Positions 23,791-36,872 are shown, counted from the stretch's first letter. The stretch: 64,000 nucleotides of DNA from Acanthacorydalis orientalis (GCA_034766995.1 CM068314.1:24620608-24684607), one strand, 5' to 3'. Program-made: numbers and translations. The notes: a model not told the origin generated them from the sequence alone.

Positions 23791-24735
23791 ATGGAAGGCC
23801 AAAGTTCGGATAAGATGCATATTAGATATTAGATGTTTTACGAGTTTCGAAAGGAAAATGCCATTAGTACCACAAGTACCATTAATTCTATTTATTCTAG
23901 CGCTTCGGATATCAGAACGTGTCAGCGGTGATTTAAAAAATTTAAAAACAGCGATTTCGATCTTTCCGACAAATCAAAATTTGGAAGACCCACTGAATTT
24001 GACAAGGATCATGTGTTAGCTTAAACTGAAGCTTATCCCGAGAAAACCGTTTAATATTAAGCGACAAAGTTTAAAACATCATGATCAACAGTGCAATGGT
24101 GCTTGAAACCATTGAACAAGGTCTAAAGAAAACGAATGTGGGTTCCCCATCAACTTTCAGTCGAGAACAAAATCCAGCGTGTAACCATCTGCAGTGTACT
24201 TTTATCCAGATTACAAAGAGATCAATTTCTTCAACAAATTGTTACTAGAGATGAGAAATGGATTCTATACAGCAATCCACATAAGAAAACACAATGGTTA
24301 ACACCAGCACAATCACCATTTCCTGCACAGAAAGCAGGTCTTTACCTTAAATAAGTCTTATTGTTAGTGTGGTGGGATATCACAGGAATTATCCACTATG
24401 AGATTTTAAATCCCAATGAAACCATAACTGCTGAATATTATTGTACACAGCTTGATAGACTGAACAACGATTTGCTTCAAAAACGTCTAAGAGTGATTAA
24501 TCGAAAGGATGCCATTCTCCAGTATGATAACTCAATAACTCATAGCGCCAGTATCACCCAAGAAAAAATTAAGGAGTTGGGCTGGGAAGTTCTACCTCAT
24601 CCACCATATTCCCCAGATGCTACTCCGTCAGACTACTACTTATCAAATCAATGGAGCATTTTTTACAAGAAGGGAATTAAAAGTCTGCCAGAGAGATGGA
24701 AAAAATTATCAATAAGGATGATGATTATATTGTAG
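23791..24735 (+). pseudogene. Mariner (DD34D) transposase relic, one frame
   Basis: The transposase of the enclosing element. It starts at the ATG before EGQSSDKMHIR and can be read in a single frame to the stop at 24733, with eight internal stops and no detected frameshift. In order: an HTH region ending FKKFKNSDFDLSDKSKFGRP; MWVPHQLS; IVTRDEKWILYSNPHKK (first catalytic D); LVWWDITGIIHYEILNPNE; INRKDAILQYDNSITHS (second D); LGWEVLPHPPYSPDATPSDY (third D), exactly 34 residues after the second; and KSLPERWKK. About 25-30 residues are missing between SDYYLSNQ and FYKKGIK. All three catalytic aspartates survive, but the stops make it inactive. Confidence 0.9.
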
Positions 24736-24808
24736 ATTAATCTGTAGTAAATGTTAAATAAAATAAAAGTTTGTATAGGTATCATAAAACATTACTTATG
24801 GGCACCCC

Positions 24809-25937
24809 TGATAATTACAAAACACAAATGATAACCATACCATGATTACATTTGTTTTGTCTGCACATCTATATTTTTTCAACATTTTACATAGTAAAAT
24901 ATGAGATCGTTTCAAAAATATTTGAGATCAATTCGAAATTTTTCCGGGCGAGTTAACAAAACACAGAAATGGAAATAAATAATTTTATGGCACTTACATG
25001 TAATTCTCTTCGACTAAACTACATCGCTGTCAACGCGCTTGTCTGCCATTATAAAAACATTCATTGTCTTTTTCCTGATGTGCAATCTGAATATTTTTCC
25101 TGTATCTCTTCCATGTTATCAAATCATATTTAATTCATCCCAATTTTGAATTTTGACAATAAAAAGGAAATCAACAGGTGTTGAAACAAATGAATACGGT
25201 GGTTATGGAACAGTACTCAATTTAACTGAAAATCTGACAAATAATCCGAGCATTGTGAGTAGATGCATGATCGTTATGCAACATCTGTTTGCTTTCATTC
25301 TACATAAATGCTCGTTCTCATCTAATTTCCATAATTAAACAACCTATAACTTTCCTATGATGTTATATTTGTTAAAATAATAATTGGAATTAATTCAAAA
25401 TGTAAAAAAAATATTGACAAAATAATGAAAATAAATTATTAATATACGAAGATATTAAAAGAGATAACAAAAACATATAAACATTAATTATGAATTTCAA
25501 ACGAGAATAAACAAAAATGGTTTAAATTTTAGACAGAAGTACAAAAATGTCTGAATGTGAGAACTCTAAGATATTAATAAAAATTCACTATAGGCCTATA
25601 ACTACATCTAACTGTCTATAAAATATGTGTATATATACTTTTCTTAAAAATTCTTCATTTTACTTATAATTCACTTTAAATTATTTAATTAAACATGATA
25701 TTTCTGTTCAAATCTTGCATCTCTTAAAAATACTGTACATCAAAATAATATATTGAAAATCTGGTTCAAACTAAAATGAACTCGAAAGCAAAAAAATATT
25801 TCCAAATCAAAATCATATCATGACATTAAAAATATAAATATTTGATTAATAAAAATTATAATTTATACAGACTGATAATATTTACTTAAATATTTAAAAA
25901 TATGTATTTAAATAATATATAATGCAAATTAACATTC

Positions 25938-26009
<72 letters not shown>

Positions 26010-27345
26010 TTAACCTTTAATTAAGAAACTCTAAACGATTCAGCCATACACATATATAAACTTCATAACAGTATTAAATAAATAGAAGAACCCTCAATTC
26101 ATAGTGTCTCGCTAGAGGTTGTAGTCTATTTATTTAATAAAAAGGGGCCCAACATATTCTCTCACAACAAAATTAAAAAAAATGTGTTGTACACTAAACT
26201 TTTTAAAACATAACTGCAAGTACCTCGGCATTTTGTGGTGGAAAATTAAACAGACTGTATGGAAGAGAATTTATGGACAATAACTTTTATTATAGTTATT
26301 TGCATATCATATTTTTATATGACAAAAATTTGAATAAACATGTAGCTTTTGACATGAAAAATAAAAAAAGTTAGCACATACCTGATAAATTTAAATTTAC
26401 AAGTATGAACTTTTTCAAAAAAAAAAAAAAAACATGCGCATATAGAAATATATACAATAAGAAATAAAATTGTATTTTTTTTATAAAAGGTTATTCATTA
26501 GATTAATTAAAAAAATAAATACATTTTAAAAGTAAGGATTTCTAATGGAACACTGAAACAATGCAGACATAAATAAATGAGAGGGTATCTATTGAAAAAG
26601 TTCTACAAATCAAGATTAGGTACACAACTAATCGACTGTAGTATAAATCTCTTTTACGTTATTAGCAACATTTTATTTAATTACACACAAGCAGGAAAAA
26701 GAGTTAATTTATCATCGTTTAATGAGAGACGGGACTACAAAATGCCACTTATTCATTATAACTTCATCCCGCTTCAACCGATCCGCCAAACCATCGATCT
26801 GCTCTCTTTATAAGACTTTTTTTATTATTAATAGCACCACTTTAAACAGAAGGGTTCACTTATCATAAACCACTTTTATATAGAAAGTGAGACGATTGAT
26901 GAACTTAATTAGCAGATGAACGATATATACTTTATCTATCTCATTTCAGTATAACACTATGTTTTGGTTTTATTATTCACGTTGTTAAATAAATGAAATG
27001 AATGTGAGATACGCACAAAAGGTTAAATATCCTTATGACCTATTCAAGGCACATGACTACGGGATTTATGCATGGAAAGGATTTCTATTCCATTCCTGTA
27101 TTTTCATTCAATATGTTCTACTGTTCGAGACAAAGGGTTATTTATTAAAATCATTTATAATAATTTTATATGAAAGTTTTCCACACAATGAACGGAAAAT
27201 AAAAAGTAAAATATAAAATTCATAAATTATACACCAGGCTTTAATTCGTTTACGAAGTCTTTTCTCGCTAATTTATTAAATTGATTTTTTCTATTCTTTT
27301 ATTACATTTCATTATTAGATAATTTTATTTTTAAAATTTTCTCAA
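24809..27345. other. Non-coding stretch, one weak island
   Basis: It contains a TA microsatellite and a non-repetitive, slightly GC-richer segment at 24890-25340 with a 61-codon frame I cannot assign. Frames at 26577 and 26998 have random composition. Confidence 0.5.
25941..26005. repeat. (AT)n microsatellite
   Basis: About 32 uninterrupted units. Confidence 0.95.
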
Positions 27346-27347
27346 TA

Positions 27348-28254
27348 CAGGGTGTTTGAATGAACTTTATTCGATTTTGTTTTTTTTTTAATAATTTTTA
27401 AATAAAACACTTTTAATTATTTTTTATCGATCGTTTATTAAGCTAGTGGCATTAATTATGAAAAATGATATTAGTCAAATTGCCGGCATTGACTGCGCTA
27501 CAAATACGGGCTCTTTCAATCGCATTTTTCATAACTTTTCCATACATTTCAGATGCTATTTGATCGATTTCTTGTTGAATGTTGTCCTCGAGCTGTTGAA
27601 TTATTATTGGTTTGTTAGTGTAGACGATTTGCTTTAAATAACCACCTCAAAGAAAAAATCTGACCCAGTCAAAACATATGAATGAGATGGCCAATGTGTC
27701 CAAATTTTGAAATTATTCGGCCAGGAAATGGGAAAAATTGCGAACAATTTGCATCAGAGCACAAGCTGTGTGAGATGCGATATCATCCTGTTGAAACTAC
27801 ATGTGCTGTAGGTATTGTTCATTAATTTCAGACACAAAGAAGTTCGACATCACAAGATATAGTTTACCAGTGACAGTGACAACATTTCTACTAGCATCTT
27901 CAAAAAAAAAATGGTCTACTGACACCACCAACTCAAACTGCACACCAAACAGTTACTCTACGAGGGTGAGAAGGTCATTCATGAATCAGTATTGTGTTTT
28001 TCCGATCCCCAATAACGGCTGTTACCTTTGTTTACTTATTCAAGTACGTCGAAATGAGCTTCGTCACCCACCATTAATTTTTTTTTTTAAAAATAAGAAA
28101 AATTTTGACAACATGTTTTAATTGCCATAACAAGTTATTGTGGAGTTAAACTATCCGTAAAGAATTGCCTGCGTCCGAACTACACACTGTTAAATTAAAA
28201 CTAACAACTACACTAAGAACAAAAATGGTGACAGAAATTCAATCAAATCCCCTG
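27348..28254 (-). mobile_element. CAGGG-ended mariner-like element, complete ends
   Basis: The left end CAGGGTGTTTGAATGAACTT and the right end, reversed, CAGGGGATTTGATTGAATTT are inverted repeats, each flanked by TA (27346-27347 and 28255-28256). The length is 907 bp. The right flank continues into a long TA repeat. The enclosed transposase is shortened relative to its family. Confidence 0.8.
27430..28130 (-). pseudogene. DD41D-like mariner-group transposase relic
   Basis: Read on the minus strand it shows VGDEAHFD (first catalytic D block), FQQDDIASHTACALMQIVRN (second D block), a damaged RFFL-stop-G where the family has DFFLWG, then YLKQIVYTNKPIIIQQLEDN and MYGKVMKNAIERARICSAVN near the C-terminus. 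This pattern is common in invertebrate transposases of the Tc1/mariner superfamily with a wider D-to-D spacing. Stops follow LAE and FFL, and frameshifts separate the first block from the second. The third catalytic residue is lost. The subgroup name is inferred from memory of the pattern. Confidence 0.75.

Positions 28255-28257
<3 letters not shown>

Positions 28258-28305
<48 letters not shown>
28258..28305. repeat. (TA)n abutting a transposon end
   Basis: 24 units starting two bases after the TA duplication of the element ending at 28254. Confidence 0.95.
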
Positions 28306-28307
<2 letters not shown>

Positions 28308-28888
28308 AATAAGTATATATGCATACATAGCTAATATTTTAGAAAATAATAAATAAACAATAAGTTTATTTCGTAAGAATAATGAAAATTTAAGTTATTC
28401 AATAATTCATTAAAACATTTTAATAAAAAATTATTTTAAAAGTAGATAATTTTCAATACTATAATAGAATTCTAACTAAAATAACATTTATATTCATTCA
28501 TTATATATTATTATTAATAACATTTATATTATTATTCAGAATTTAATTCATTTAATACACAAAAATATAAAAATACGTTTCATTTATAACAACAACTTAA
28601 TATTAGAAAACGTACAATTCTACGAATTAAAAATATCCACTAATTAAGAACAAGTAACATTTTCTAGATTCTAAAAGTTTTATTCTAAGACAATCTTTAA
28701 AAAGTATTTGTACAAAGAACATAAAACGTTGGCAAACAATTTGTCACTTTGCCAAAAATAATTATTTTTGTCGCATTTTAATACTCTGACTTCATTTAAT
28801 TCCTTAATCAATACAAACTATAGAATCATTCTAAATACTTCTATCAATTATTTTCTCTTATTAACACAGCAAGTAAACAACTCCAATA

Positions 28889-28910
28889 AATATATATATA
28901 TATATATATA
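28889..28910. repeat. Short (TA)n microsatellite
   Basis: About 11 units. Confidence 0.85.
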
Positions 28911-29034
28911 ACAAAATAAAACTTAACTAATTGGATAAAAAAGTAAAATTTTCAAATACATGAAACAAATATTTATCCACAGCGAGCATATAAATATATT
29001 TTTCTACACTTGTAAATGTGTTTATGTTCATACA

Positions 29035-29090
29035 TATTTATATATAAATATATATATATATAAATATATATATATATATGTATATATAGT
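29035..29090. repeat. Interrupted (TA)n microsatellite
   Basis: TA blocks broken by AAATA. Confidence 0.85.
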
Positions 29091-29327
29091 TTAAAATCAG
29101 AGAAAAACCAAATCACGCGAAGAGATAAAATTGAAAAAATAAGTCGCAATACGATATTCGTAAAAAAGAAAGCATAGAAAAAAGTTGTTTCTTTTTTATT
29201 GTTTAATCTGAGAGGCACACTTACGAATTCTTTGACAAAAACGATTCAGATATGATGAATATTTCTTTGACGACTATTTTATTTCAATTTTATATATAAT
29301 AAAAATATATCTCTACACGTTCTGCAT

Positions 29328-29367
29328 TATGTGTGTGTTTGTATATATATATATATATATATATACA
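29328..29367. repeat. (GT)n-(AT)n compound microsatellite
   Basis: GTGTGTGTTTG followed by a TA run. Confidence 0.85.
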
Positions 29368-30428
29368 ATTACTATATTTTTACAAGTTTTTTTCCACTAA
29401 GCATATTCATTTATAACAAGAAAATATCCAAAAAATTACCAAACCTTAGCTATAGGAAAATTAATTATTAATTATAAACAGAAATATCATAAAGATAAAT
29501 CGAATACTTTGACATGTTTATTACCAAATGAATTCATTACAAAAATATGTAAGAATAAAAAAGGATTTAAGAATGAAAATATCTTGTAAAATTCGAGTTT
29601 TCATCAACTAAACTACTGAAATTTATAGCAAAAAATATTCATATCGAGAATGAGATTTACCTTTACTGATTGATCAAATATATATTTTTTACAAAAGTAA
29701 ATATTCAGACAAACTTGTAGTTTTTGAAAAGAGAAATTGTATAAAAATGTTTTTCCTTGAGATTTCGATGTTATGAAAAAGTTTTTTTCCCTCAAAAGGA
29801 TTCACTTTTATGATGTTTATTAAATAAGGAATATACATATATATATATTGTACATAATGTATTCACAATAACTTTCAGACATCAATGTAATTGAATTGAT
29901 GTTTATTAAAATGTATAAGAAATCATTAATTTTCTTATTTAAAACGTTTAAAAATAAGTATGAGCAACCTTTACTCTAAAATATATTTTATTTCTTTTCA
30001 TGTCCACAAATCATTTCGCTTCAAATACATCTATGAAGAATCGATTAATGAAATGAAATTCCTATTCATAGAGAAAGGGATTACAACATGTCTAAAAAAT
30101 TAAAAATATGCACAAGTTACATAGTAAAACTTTAAAATAAAACACAATATATACCATATAAATACCAATCGAAATAATCAATCGTTCGATATTATTTTAT
30201 TTATACAAATATTGTCTTGAAATAATTCAAATAACAATTTGAATTATTACATTAAAATACTAAAAAATAATTCCGATAGATAAGTATATTACAAATAAAT
30301 ATCATTTTGATACAAATTAAAACACCATACACTTTTCAACAACTGTAGAAGAATTTTCAATCAGTGGAATTAATTATTTTTATTTTTACAGTAATTAAAA
30401 GCATAACTTTTTCAAATTGAAATATCAT

Positions 30429-30475
<47 letters not shown>
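30429..30475. repeat. (TC)n-(TA)n compound microsatellite
   Basis: TC repeat, then TA repeat with one CATA interruption. Confidence 0.9.
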
Positions 30476-32050
30476 GAATGAACGTCGTTATATACACCTG
30501 TATATTAAGTATTCAAATAAGACATAAAATAACGGTCATGATAGGCATTGAAAGCTTGAAAATATTTTACTATCCCAATAATCCCTTAGTTGTTATTTAC
30601 GATTACTGCAAATAAATACAAACTTATAAAAGTATAAACATATTTAAATACCGTTTCTATTTATATTTAATGGACAATGGCAAAGTAACACATATTTGTA
30701 GACAGACGATTTGTATTGGTAATAAAATATTAATTACGTTATAATAGAGATATTTTCAATCTAAATCATTTCAGAGAAATTATAAATAATCCGTAAACAA
30801 ATTATATGTTGAAATTTTCGTTATCTCTGATTTAAATCGAGAAATATTTAGTTATAAATATACATTTATGAGAGCACAAAATATAAATTTAATAAAAGTA
30901 AATTCTGAAAAAGTGAATGAATCAAATTGAAAAACTTATCTCTATACAATTTATATTTAAATTGGGTCATATATCTGTAAGTGTTCTTCACCACTATGTC
31001 ACAAATACTTCCGACTCTTTTATAGCTTTTATAGCAGTAAAGTGATTGATTAATTTCTCGTGAAATTCAAACCAAGTATTGACATTTTAAATTTAAATGT
31101 CAAAGCTTCTGGGCGGAGTTCTGCAACCGCAGACGTTTAATTTAAGTTGAAATAAATATACATATTTTAAATGTTTGCAAATTCGTGGAAATTCCATGTG
31201 GATCAATAACGCATAATAACGTCTTTTGTGAATCCTCACAAAGAATAACTATGAGGAAAGAGCAATTATCAAAAAGTAAATACATACGAAAATAAACTAA
31301 AATTTGGAATTTTTATATAATTTCTCTTATAATTTATTAAAAAAACATTTGATTTTTTTGAAAAAATACAAACATAAAAATTATATAAAAAATGAATATC
31401 GGTAAATTTAATGTCAATACATTATTCAAAGGTGTCAGAATAATGAAACAAATATTAAAAAAAAATACTGACAAACAATGTCTGTTTACTTTAAAATATG
31501 ACATAAATCGAATAGGTAGCAAGTCACACGAGCCTTTAACACTTACAAAAATATGACATATAAATCAGCAGGAGCTTTGTTAATGCTAGAACATCAATCA
31601 CTGCATACTCAGTTTCAATTAATCAATTTATCGCGAGTGGGTAATTAGTCGCGGCGCTTATTATCAATGCACACAGTGAATGAATTTAATTATGACGTGT
31701 ATCAAAAGAGCAGGCACATACTCATTATATCTCGGGCACGCTCAGATTACCTTTGTTTTAGTATAGTTATTCATTCATTCATCGTTCATTGTTATGTTAC
31801 GATTCTATTCATTATCCTCTTATTGTATTAAAAAAAATACCTGAAAATATGATTTTCTCGCATTTGGCTCTATTGTTTTCCTATAAAGCAATCTGTAACT
31901 AAAACATACGGTTACAAACATACTTTTTTCTATAGCTTTTTCTCCAATAATTTAAATCCATTAATCATATTTTTTTACAATTTGATAAACATTTTTTACA
32001 ATCGTAAAAGAATGGTATTAAACTACGCTTAAACATACTACTTTCTAACT

Positions 32051-32053
<3 letters not shown>

Positions 32054-32108
<55 letters not shown>

Positions 32109-32125
32109 CACACATACATATATAC
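32054..32125. repeat. (AT)n with CATA tail
   Basis: About 25 AT units then CATACACACATACATA. Confidence 0.9.
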
Positions 32126-32487
32126 ATATAAAATAAAGAAAACTGACAAAAAAATCCTCTTTCATTCGATATGTGTGCTAAAAAATGTTCATTAAACCTA
32201 AACTCATTAAAATAACATTATGAACATACCATTGTTTTCTTAAGATCAATTCTTTTTCTGTGAATCGTTACGCCCGCTATGACTCGGAAGCTATCATTAA
32301 GAATATGTCGACTGAATTTATTTTAAAAAAATTACACTTTTCCATCCCAAGGAAAAAATACCATTTAGACAAATGTATTAATACCATTTTTAAAATGAAT
32401 TGAAATAATATATTTTAAAAGAAGCTCGCAATGAAAATCTAACAAAAACAACCATAAAACATCCAGCTATGCATATTATATTCATGT

Positions 32488-32523
32488 AGATATATATATA
32501 TATATATGAATGTGTGTGTGTGT
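32488..32523. repeat. (AT)n-(GT)n compound microsatellite
   Basis: Nine AT units, then GAATGTGTGTGTGTGT. Confidence 0.85.
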
Positions 32524-33727
32524 AAATTTTTTGGTAATAATTTTTTGTAAGAAAAAGTACGGAATATTTATGAAATTGTCATTTCAATACAATATGACAT
32601 CTTGTAATCATAAATATGAAACAACTGTCGTCACAAATGTTCAAAAAAATCATTTTATTCAAATAAATTCTGAATAAATATCTTCATTCTAAAAATAAAA
32701 ACGATCTGTTTATCGAACTGCCCTAATGTATACCGAGAATATAAATCGTTAAAAATTATACAAAAACATGGCTACCAAATAAGTTTCCTTCAGGATAATG
32801 TAAACAATTGTTGCCCTCGGGATAAAAAAAATACATATACGGAAATATAGAGTGTATTGTTCATTTTCTAAATTTTATTCATTCATTATTCATTTTCTTT
32901 AACAGTCACTTAAATCTTGTATTCCGTATAAAAGAACGAGCGAATTCAAATTTTTGAATGTCATTTGTATGCAAATTGAACCACTACGAACAAATTTCAG
33001 GTTCTTATAAAATTCACGTAGCTACAATTTACAAAAACCACAGCTATGCTACACTAAATCTTACTAATAAATGTTTATATAGAATAGTATAGTACATTTC
33101 AATAAAACAAAATTACTTAAATTTTATGTGTTCCTTTTCGTTACTTTTTTCAGCACTTATGAACGTTTTCTATTGTTGGACTTTTTATTAAAATACATAT
33201 TTAATACTACAAAAAAATCAAATTTATATGTTTTCTTTGACTACTATAAAATGAAAGCTAAAAAACAACAAAATAATACAAATTAATACACCTTAATAAT
33301 TTCGTAATAATTTTCGTTATATATATATATATATGAACAAACATAAAAATACACAAATTCACATTGAAAAGTCAAAAAATAATGAACAATATTGATATAG
33401 GAACGCCTTGTAAACGTAATTTATTATTAAACAATGAAGTTTTGAAAGCAGTTATAATATACTCTAAAAACAACACTTTACTTACATTCTATACTATGTT
33501 GAACTTTTAACTTACTTTAAAAGTGTGCAAGTTTCTTCAGTAATAAATACTAATGACACAAGTTCAATAAGTTTATCGATAATACAAACTATTCAAATAG
33601 TGCTAATTTTCTTTTATATCAAAAAATAAGTAAATAACAATGAACCACTTATGTGTAAGTAAGATATATTATAAATAAAAAAAAACATGATGAATTATTT
33701 ACATTATACCTGCCCTGTATGCACATA

Positions 33728-34500
33728 CGAGGGTCATTTGATAAGTTTGATAAATTTCTATGACGTGACGCCACCGTTCATTTGGTAACGTCACGACTAC
33801 CAAGTATCACTTTTCAAACTACGATAGGCGAAATTTCAGCCAGAAGCGATACGTCGTTCACGTTCTACTGATGTTTGAAGCGATCATTGTAGCAATTGCC
33901 GTAAAAATTGAAAAAAACGAGTAGACCTTTTGGCGTCGATTCGTCACCATAGATGAAACATGGATTCACAACTACACACCTGGGCAGTAGCAGTCAAAAC
34001 AGTAGACAATGACTGGTGAAAGTGCGGCGAAGAAGGTGAAGACCGTTTTGTCGACTGGGAAGGCGATAGCCACTATTTTTGGGGATTCCCAACGAATCGT
34101 CGTGATCGATTACTTAACAGAGGAAAAAAACGATAACAAAAGCCTATTATGCAACACTATTGCACCGTTTGAAAGAAGAACTGAAACAAGAACGGCCAAA
34201 ATTTGCGCACAAAAAATGCTCTTTCACCAGGACAACGCCTCGTGCCACAAATCGACCGTCGTAACGGTAAAATTGCTTGAATTAGACTTCGAATTAATTC
34301 CTCATACACTCTATTTTCTGGGTTTGGTCTGGTACGACTTCTTTCTCTTCCAAAATTTGAAAATTTGACCCAGTGGGTAGGAATTCTCGTCGAATAAGGA
34401 TGCTACCGTCAATGCGTAGTTTGCAGACTCGCTAGACCAAATGTATAACCCCCAATGGAGACCATGTTGAGAAATAAAATCGACTTTAAAAAAAAATGCC
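33728..34500 (+). mobile_element. Mariner relic with left end
   Basis: CGAGGGTCATTTGATAAGTT follows TA at 33726-33727 and is a typical mariner-type terminus. The matching right end is not recognisable; similarity fades after about 34480. Most of the N-terminal coding region is missing, so the element is internally deleted. Confidence 0.7.
33895..34480 (+). pseudogene. Mariner (DD34D) transposase relic, C-terminal half
   Basis: It begins FVTIDETWIHNYTPG (first catalytic D, intact), then after a break ESAAKKVKTVLSTGKAIATI and FGDSQRIVVIDYL. KMLFHQDNASCHKSTVV holds the intact second D. LELDFELIPH is followed by a degenerate segment where SPDLAPSD is expected, yet the aspartate of WYDFFLF is still 34 residues after the second D. 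Traces of SSNKDATVNA follow. The N-terminal DNA-binding half is absent and stops interrupt both ends. The longest intact frame is 34009-34368. Sequence differs clearly from the element at 23605, so it is another mariner lineage. Confidence 0.85.
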
Positions 34501-34550
34501 GATTACTTTTACCATACTTACTTTTTTACCATACGCATAAAACGACTATC

Positions 34551-34581
<31 letters not shown>

Positions 34582-35185
34582 CAGTATAACTTTATATGAT
34601 TGTTTATACACACACACAATATGTGTGTGTGTGTATGTGTATATACAAACATATAAAATTGTACTGTATTAACATACTTTTATAACATATAATTTAGGTT
34701 TTAGGAATGTGTCGACAACTAAAGTCATTAGCGTATAACAGTGTGATTAATAAGTGATATATACATTTCTATTATAATATAAAAAATGTAAACAAAAACA
34801 TCACACATGAAATCTTTTTCACCCCACATACCACATTTTTTTTGGTCAAAAATGTTCAATAAGCATCTATTGATTATATGTATTTGATTGTCGGTTATCC
34901 GCATTTTGATAGTGACGCTACCATCCTCAAAGCTCCAAGATACATATAAATACATAATTCTGCATTTTATACACAATTATATAAAAGAATATAATTCTGA
35001 ATGCCAAAAACAATACAGGCATTAATCCGATAATTTAGTTAACTGGTTAAAAAAATTCATTCATTTTTCAAAAGTATACATTCTCAATATTTCATTTTTA
35101 TCTTAGATTAAATAAAAAAAGTAGAAACAGTATCCTTAATTTAAATTTCCTAACTTACTATTATATCAGGTCTTTATATCAGATA
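34501..35185. other. Non-coding stretch between two mariners
   Basis: It contains GT/TA/CA microsatellites at 34550-34640. An 82-codon minus frame (34728-34976) has no recognisable features. Confidence 0.5.
34550..34645. repeat. GT/TA/CA compound microsatellites
   Basis: (GT)n-(AT)n, a unique 30-base spacer, then (AC)n and (GT)n in inverted relation, able to pair with the first block. Confidence 0.85.
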
Positions 35186-36453
35186 ACCAAGAAAGTTGTC
35201 GTTTTTTAATTGAGAAAAAACACTTGTGTTTTTTTACATAAAATAACTTTATTCATCAAAATATCCACCTTTGCATTGAACAAGCTTTTTCCAGCGAGAA
35301 GATAATTTATAAATTCCATTTTTATAAAACTGATTACATATTTTTATTTTCAAAAAATGTACACACCTCCATTTTTAACTCTTCTTCATTATTAAACTGT
35401 TTACCACGCATATGATTGTCCAAAGATAAAAATAGGTGATAATCTGATAGAGATATGTTTGGGGTATACGGGGGATAGAGGAGGATCTCCCACCCTAAAT
35501 TCATAATTTTTGTTCTGGTCTGTACTGCAACGTGTGGCCGTACGTTATCTTGCAAAAATAAAACTTTTTTACGATTTACAAGTGCTGGCTGTTTTTGTTG
35601 TAATGCATCGTGTACTCGTTGGAGTTGTTCACTATAAATGTTTGCCGTTAGGGTTTGATCCACTCGTAGATATTCATGGTGAATAATTCCTTTTGAAGTC
35701 CATTAAACACAGAGAAGTTTTCGTGGTGTTAACTTTCCTTTAGGACTTTGTGGGACAGGATCTCCTAATGAAAGCCAGTGGTGAGTACGTTTGTAGTTGG
35801 AATACATAATCCATTTTTCATCAGTGGTCAAAATTTGATCCAAAAAGTTCTCTGATTTTAGTCGTGAAATAAGAGATATGTACAGATTGTAAGACACTGT
35901 AGTTTGTCTTGGGAGTTAATTCGTGTGGTACCCATTTACTTAATTTCCAACTCTTTTCTATTTTGTGTAAATGCTTCCGTACTGTATCGTCACTTTGAAC
36001 AATTCTGCAAGCTGTTGACACGTTAAACTGGAGTTTGTTTCGATCATTGTCTCAGATTCGTCGACATTTAAATTTGATGGTCTGCCTGATCTTGTCTCCT
36101 CTTTAATGGATTCATCCCCGGAAGAATTTTTTTAAACCATCTCTGGGCCATTCTTGATGTAATTGTCTTTTCTCCAAACGCAGTACAAATTTTTTTTGCA
36201 GTTTCTGTAGCGTTAGTCCCAAGTTTAAATTCATAAAGCAAACACGCACGCATTACACTATTTTTCACAGACATTTTTCAGGGTTAGAATTATTTTTTAA
36301 ATTAAAGTTAACGATTCGAAATCCATTCAACAATTAGCAGTAATACACATGCTAATATAACTGATAAACAATTCATGGAATTTTATCTGATAACAAGTGT
36401 AAACAATTCTTTGAATTAATTATAAGTTATAACAACGACAAAACTTTCTCGGT
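35186..36453 (-). mobile_element. Near full-length mariner
   Basis: The left end ACCAAGAAAGTTGTCGTTTT (after TA at 35184-35185) matches the right end, reversed, AACCGAGAAAGTTTTGTCGT. The length of about 1.27 kb is that expected of a complete mariner. The right-hand TA is no longer clear. Confidence 0.85.
35240..36274 (-). pseudogene. Mariner (DD34D) transposase relic, near full length
   Basis: All domains can be followed with frameshifts between them. The start codon gives MSVKNSVMRACLLYEFKLG and TITSRMAQRWFKK (HTH). Next come ACRIVQSDDTVRKHLHKI (second HTH, family C.QLA.. pattern), KWVPHELTPK, ILTTDEKWIMYSNYKR (first D intact), KGIIHHEYLRVDQTL (joining frames), ALVNRKKVLFLQDNVRPHV (second D intact), and GWEILLYPPYTPNISLSDYH with the third D 34 residues later. 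SPDLAPSD has become TPNISLSD. The C-terminus continues past a frameshift as the usual W..C tail. At least two frame changes make it inactive. Confidence 0.9.
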
Positions 36454-36800
36454 TTCCCAATATTATATTTCCTACAATTCATATATTATACTTTTAATGA
36501 TATAAATTAATCTGTTTCTAGGAAAAATGCAAAGAAAACAATTATTACAACATGAAAATATACAAGTAATATCTTAAAATAGATAAAAATAGATTTTAAA
36601 TAATCGACGGATTCTTTATAAAATGATTGATAGCACAATATCTGATACTGATGAGGAAAGATTTTGTGGTATCCAGAAATTTAACCCCTTGTTATACGGT
36701 TTCGCTTAAGGGAATTTGTACATCGCATAACGATCGCTTTTCCAGGAACACATCTACAACGTTATATAAAAAGGTCACTCTATATGTATGCGCACATCGT

Positions 36801-36803
36801 CAT

Positions 36804-36869
<66 letters not shown>

Positions 36870-36872
36870 GTA
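36801..36872. repeat. Self-complementary CATA/TA/TATG microsatellite
   Basis: (CATA)n, then (TA)n, then (TGTA)n: the flanking tetranucleotide blocks are reverse complements, so the whole tract is one palindrome able to form a long hairpin. Confidence 0.9.

Larger units (their letters stand above)
23605..24808 (+). mobile_element. Mariner element with both ends
   Basis: The left end GGGGTACCCATAAGTAATG and the right end, reversed, GGGGTGCCCATAAGTAATG are near-perfect inverted repeats that continue as TTTTAT. TA precedes the left end; the right flank is TG, so one duplication base has changed. The length is 1204 bp. A TA microsatellite (23687-23720) has grown inside the 5' leader. Confidence 0.9.
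28306..33727. other. AT-rich non-coding stretch
   Basis: Microsatellites only. AACATTTATATTCATTC and AACATTTATATTATTATT at 28483-28540 form a small duplication. I see no transposon, exon or RNA gene in these 5.4 kb. Confidence 0.55.

Noticed and set aside
26577..27216. Plus-strand frames of 78 and 72 codons
   Set aside because: No motif, no homologous feel, chance-level length for this composition.
27801..28121. 106-codon plus-strand frame (and 27446-27637)
   Set aside because: Antisense shadow of the CAGGG-ended element's transposase relic.
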